Positions 60,930 to 64,000 of a stretch of 64,000 nt of DNA are shown here, in pieces (position 1 is the first letter of the stretch; the number at the start of each line of letters is the position of its first letter). Origin of the DNA: Hirundichthys speculiger (taxonomy: Eukaryota; Chordata; Actinopteri; Beloniformes; Exocoetidae); assembly GCA_018398805.1 (NCBI GenBank), contig JAGFBZ010000849.1, positions 1,322,501-1,386,500 on the forward strand, read 5' to 3'. The notes under the pieces were generated by a model. It was not told the DNA's origin and ran no database searches. It saw nothing but the letters and a program-made list of their open reading frames with translations. The position numbers were made by a program, and so were the translations under genes.

Positions 60930-61141
60930 ACAACACAGTGATTCAGCAACAGTGTCTCCAGTCAGAGGCTTCTTCAGACAGGCTGCAGCACAGACCTCAA
61001 CAGGAGATCCTTCCTGCCCACAGCGAGAGCCATCATAGCAACCAGTCATCGAAGAGACTTGAATCACGACAACTACTGCACAATTCATCTTCCTTTGGGG
61101 ATTAATCAAATATTTTTTGAATTGAATTGAATTGAATTGAA
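60930..61141 (+). pseudogene. LINE 3' end with GAATT repeats
   Basis: One plus-strand frame reads TDLNRRSFLPTARAIIATSH then RRDLNHDNYCTIHLPLGINQ and runs into a run of GAATT units (about 61117-61140). RSFLPTA.AII-type endings followed by a short simple repeat are typical of the C-terminus and 3' tail of fish non-LTR elements. The clade is undetermined. Confidence 0.5.
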
Positions 61142-61377
61142 CTGAAGCACAAGGAAATGAGATCTCAAAGTTTGACTATCAGAGCCAAAATAAGTCAACT
61201 ACATCCAGACCTCATTTGACTGGAAAATAAAACAGCTGTCAAAAACAGAGCTGTCCAAGTAACACTCCTATAATAGAAACAACACCTCACAGACTTCTAC
61301 TTAAAAGTCTGTGTGAAAGCACAGCTGTACAAAATATAAATAATACAAAAATACACAAAGTGACAAATAGATCCTGA

Positions 61378-61872
61378 CAGGGCTGGACTGGGACCAAAAA
61401 ATGGCCCGGGCATTTTTGATTCCTGGCGGCCCACCATACAACGGGGATCAAAAATGCCGGTTATTTATACGATATGCAGAAGCACATGCTGCATGTTGTA
61501 TACTATGTGCACATAGTGAAGTTTCAAAAATTAAAATAAAGTGGTGTTAGTGTCACTAGTGTTACTTCTGTCTACCAATTATTTATCATGCATTTCAGCA
61601 AAGCAATGTTTCACTAATATTTTAACACACTTAACACTGTAAATTGGACACCAAATCTACTCAAAGCATTATTTGACAACAAAGACTAAACCACACACAC
61701 ACACACAGGCAGAGTGCAAATTATACAATGACAATTGGGGGGGGGTCAACATTTTCTAGAGATGACAAAAATGACAATTTTTGTCATCTTTAGGGGGGTC
61801 GAAGATGACAAAAATGACAATTTGTCCCATCTTTAGGGGGGTCGAAGTTGTAATTGGGGGGTCAAACCCCCC

Positions 61873-61907
<35 letters not shown>

Positions 61908-62721
61908 ACCCCCCCCAAATTCGCACTATGCACACAGGTGATCACCTCCAAATAGCTATTCTGACCTCAATCTCGCCCTGCTGCTGGGTCTTATCTCTCT
62001 CCTCCTCCTCCTCATCCTCCTCCTCCTTCTCCCTCTCCTCGTCCGTTCTTCTCCGACCAACCACCTGTTCACTCGACGGCCCGCGGCCGACGGGCCCCCG
62101 GCCCCCGCCCCCGAGCTTGTGGTTGAAAACATTTCCGTGATTTTGGCACATTTTGCTGCATCCAATTTTAATTTTTTTTGTCCCGTTCTCTGAGCTTTTC
62201 TGCTCCTCCCTTTCGCTTTTGTGCTTTTTTCTCCATTTCCATACTCATCCACGAGCCACCACACTCTCCGGTCAGGCCAAACGGCAAAACTTGGTCAGGA
62301 GGGATGGGAGAGGCGGGCCAACGAGAGCTGAGAAATTTCATTGGACTAGCCCAATGTCCGTCAAGAAAATCAACCAATGGGCCACTTCGTGTCTTCGCAA
62401 GGCCCGTCCCGCCTCCACCCCCTCCCTTCAGCAGAAAATAACGTTCATACTGCGTTCACATCAGCGCAGCACTGTAGCGCTTGTCTGATTAGCTGTCAGT
62501 GTCTCTTTCTTGAGTTTGTTGAGTGTGTGTCGTCGTCGTCGTCGTCGTCCCCCCCCCCCCCGGAGATTTTTATGAGCCGACTACCAGTCCGTTACCGTCG
62601 CGGTCAATAAAAACCATAAACTTTTTTTTTTTTTTTTTTAATGACAGACCTGGGCCGGCCCACAGATGTGCGTCGGCCCACCGGGCATTGCCCGGTACGC
62701 CCGATGGCCAGTCCATGCCTG
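61378..62721 (-). mobile_element. hAT-type element (1,344 bp) with transposase N-terminal relic
   Basis: Termini CAGGGCTGGACTGGGAC at the left and CAGGCATGGACTGGCCAT read inward from the right. Perfect 8-bp duplications GATCCTGA flank it at 61370-61377 and 62722-62729. On the minus strand, one frame (from about 62256) gives MEKKAQKRKGGAEKLRERDK; after an A-run slip the next frame gives LKLDAAKCAKITEMFSTTSS, which together resemble the N-terminus of hAT/ZMYM1-like transposases. The catalytic part is absent. Acidic and basic low-complexity repeats (about 61990-62050), a GTC array (about 62530-62550) and a C run follow. A G-run element is nested at 61709-61930. Confidence 0.9.
61709..61930. mobile_element. 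G-run miniature inverted-repeat element, copy 2 (222 bp), nested in hAT
   Basis: Termini GCAGAGTGCAAATTATACAA and ...AAATTCGCACTATG, as in copy 1 at 12721. The flanking repeat CACACAG occurs at 61702-61708 and 61931-61937, though this lies in a CA run and so is weaker evidence. Interior repeat units are the same. The right side has expanded to a 33-base pure C run (61875-61907), which may be imprecisely assembled. Confidence 0.8.
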
Positions 62722-62729
62722 GATCCTGA

Positions 62730-64000
62730 CTATTAAACTACAGAGTGGAGCTTTGAACTAACTGGACCAAACCCCATTTACTGAAGCAATGTGCCTTACA
62801 AATGGATATGTACTGTAACAACAGAGTATTACTGAAAAAAAAAAAACATAATATATGAGTTCTTTCTACCAGTTCCACAAACCAGTTTCTAAATGAAATC
62901 CCTGGAGCACATGCCTGCAAAGCTCAGTGAGACAAAACTATGGAATGCATTACATCTTTTTAAGTGAATGTCAAGGACAACTAAGAATAACTCATGTTAT
63001 GAACCATAAGTACATTACGTATAACAGAACAAATGAGTGAACCCTTCTGTGAGTGGTTTTGTTTGTTTGTTTATGTCTGGAGTATATTTGACGTCTACCA
63101 TCAATTGCGTGTTTGTCTGACATGTTTTGTTGCGACAGACAGAGCTGCACTTGAGTAATGAAAGGCATTACAAAACTATGCCAATTTCTCACTTTAAGGA
63201 TTATGTGCTTACCACAGTGCCCACTGGACTCTAAAGTGAGAGCATAAACAAAGAGTTAATTGTAAAAGAAATTGATCCACTGGCAAGTCAGCAGTATGGC
63301 AGAGTGGTATAGCAGTATGGTATCCCCACAGAGGTCTAACCCCCTCTGGCTGATACAGAAAACAATCTGCAGGTTTCCTGTGAAGGAAAAAAGATGAAAG
63401 GGAATTGAGTCCCAACTGCCTTTCAAACAGTTATATTTTTCCCTCTCTAGGTCTGTCAAAACTCTGCAAGGTGAGATCAGTTCTCCATTCTGGTAAGGAA
63501 ACTGATCCCACTGGAGCAGGTTTGGCTCTTGGGAATGGGAATATAAATTTCAGCCTTCAGATGCTGCTTCTGCAGCTCAACATATATAGTATGACAACCA
63601 GACCACACTATGAATCATGGCTGGTTACGATCATTTCCTGATTAAGAGCCCCCAAAATTCAGACCCTTCCCACACCTGATAAAGCACGCTAGCATTCCTG
63701 ACATGCAGGCACTTAAGTGACATTGTGACGAATGGCTAAGTGATGAAACACAGAGGCCCTGTGAACCCCCAATAAGGGTGCTGCTGGCCCTCAGGAGGAC
63801 AGAGTGTGTTATATTCACAGCCTCCAGCCTTGGAAAGATGTCAACATCACAGAGCAAAGTGGCAAGATTGCTGTACACAGCTCAATAAAATTTGTTTTGG
63901 AAATCCTCATATTTTTATGTTTCTCACTTTAGAGAATCACAATATTGCAACCACTGTCTAGGAAATACAACTGAGCTGAAATTCCTGGTCCTGAAACCTG
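62730..64000. other. Unassigned right edge
   Basis: No gene or element recognised. A 20-base segment at 63451-63470 has a strong pyrimidine tract and AG before it and GTGAGA after it, but is too short to call. Confidence 0.45.

Noticed and set aside
61781..62140. 119-codon proline- and serine-rich frame
   Set aside because: It reads through the poly-C run of the G-run element and low-complexity triplets of the surrounding hAT element.
63451..63470. 20-base plus-strand micro-exon between a strong acceptor and donor
   Set aside because: Too short to assess coding potential and no neighbouring exon is visible.

Overview
The window looks like teleost nuclear DNA, most likely from a percomorph fish (possibly cichlid-like). 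The evidence is an intron-rich vertebrate gene, many fish-type transposons (hAT, Tc1, LINE tails ending in GGAT repeats) and a retroviral env remnant of a kind I associate with percomorph fish. The species is inference; no single base proves it. Composition is AT-rich, with many CA/GT, CT and homopolymer tracts.

Region 1 (1-9,643): the 5' part of one protein-coding gene on the minus strand, XPNPEP2 (membrane-bound Xaa-Pro aminopeptidase P). Thirteen coding exons with matching splice phases encode about 429 residues, from the signal peptide to just before the metal-binding catalytic core. The gene runs off the left edge. Its introns hold a hAT miniature element, a short LINE tail with a target-site duplication, an antisense LINE reverse-transcriptase relic, and CA/GT arrays beside two splice sites.

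Region 2 (9,644-24,310): no recognisable host gene. It holds a 985-bp hAT element with an 8-bp duplication, a probable solo LTR, a small G-run element that occurs twice in this window, a decayed Tc1 copy, an internally deleted Tc1 element with intact ends and TA sites, and a second Tc1 scrap.

Region 3 (24,311-27,128): a deleted endogenous retrovirus. Both outer ends are intact (TGTTAGG...CCTAACA, 4-bp duplication CATT), but the 5' LTR, gag, pol and most of env are lost. Part of a frame-broken env transmembrane subunit remains, and a hAT miniature element sits in the 3' LTR.

Region 4 (27,129-51,679): mostly unassigned DNA. It contains a TTAA-flanked element carrying an exon-like coding relic, a 1.2-kb hAT element, LINE tails, several near-perfect palindromes and a few weak exon candidates on the minus strand. 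If those candidates are real, they would belong to an unidentified second gene.

Region 5 (51,680-64,000): a 149-bp LINE tail with a 12-bp duplication, an internally deleted hAT transposase copy with an 18-bp tandem array, further LINE relics, and a 1.3-kb hAT element with the second copy of the G-run element nested in it.

I see no bacterial features, CRISPR array, operon, rRNA or convincing tRNA. The strongest leads are the twin G-run element, the exon-carrying TTAA element, the internally deleted hAT transposase and the UG/CA arrays at XPNPEP2 splice sites. I found no clear new biological system.
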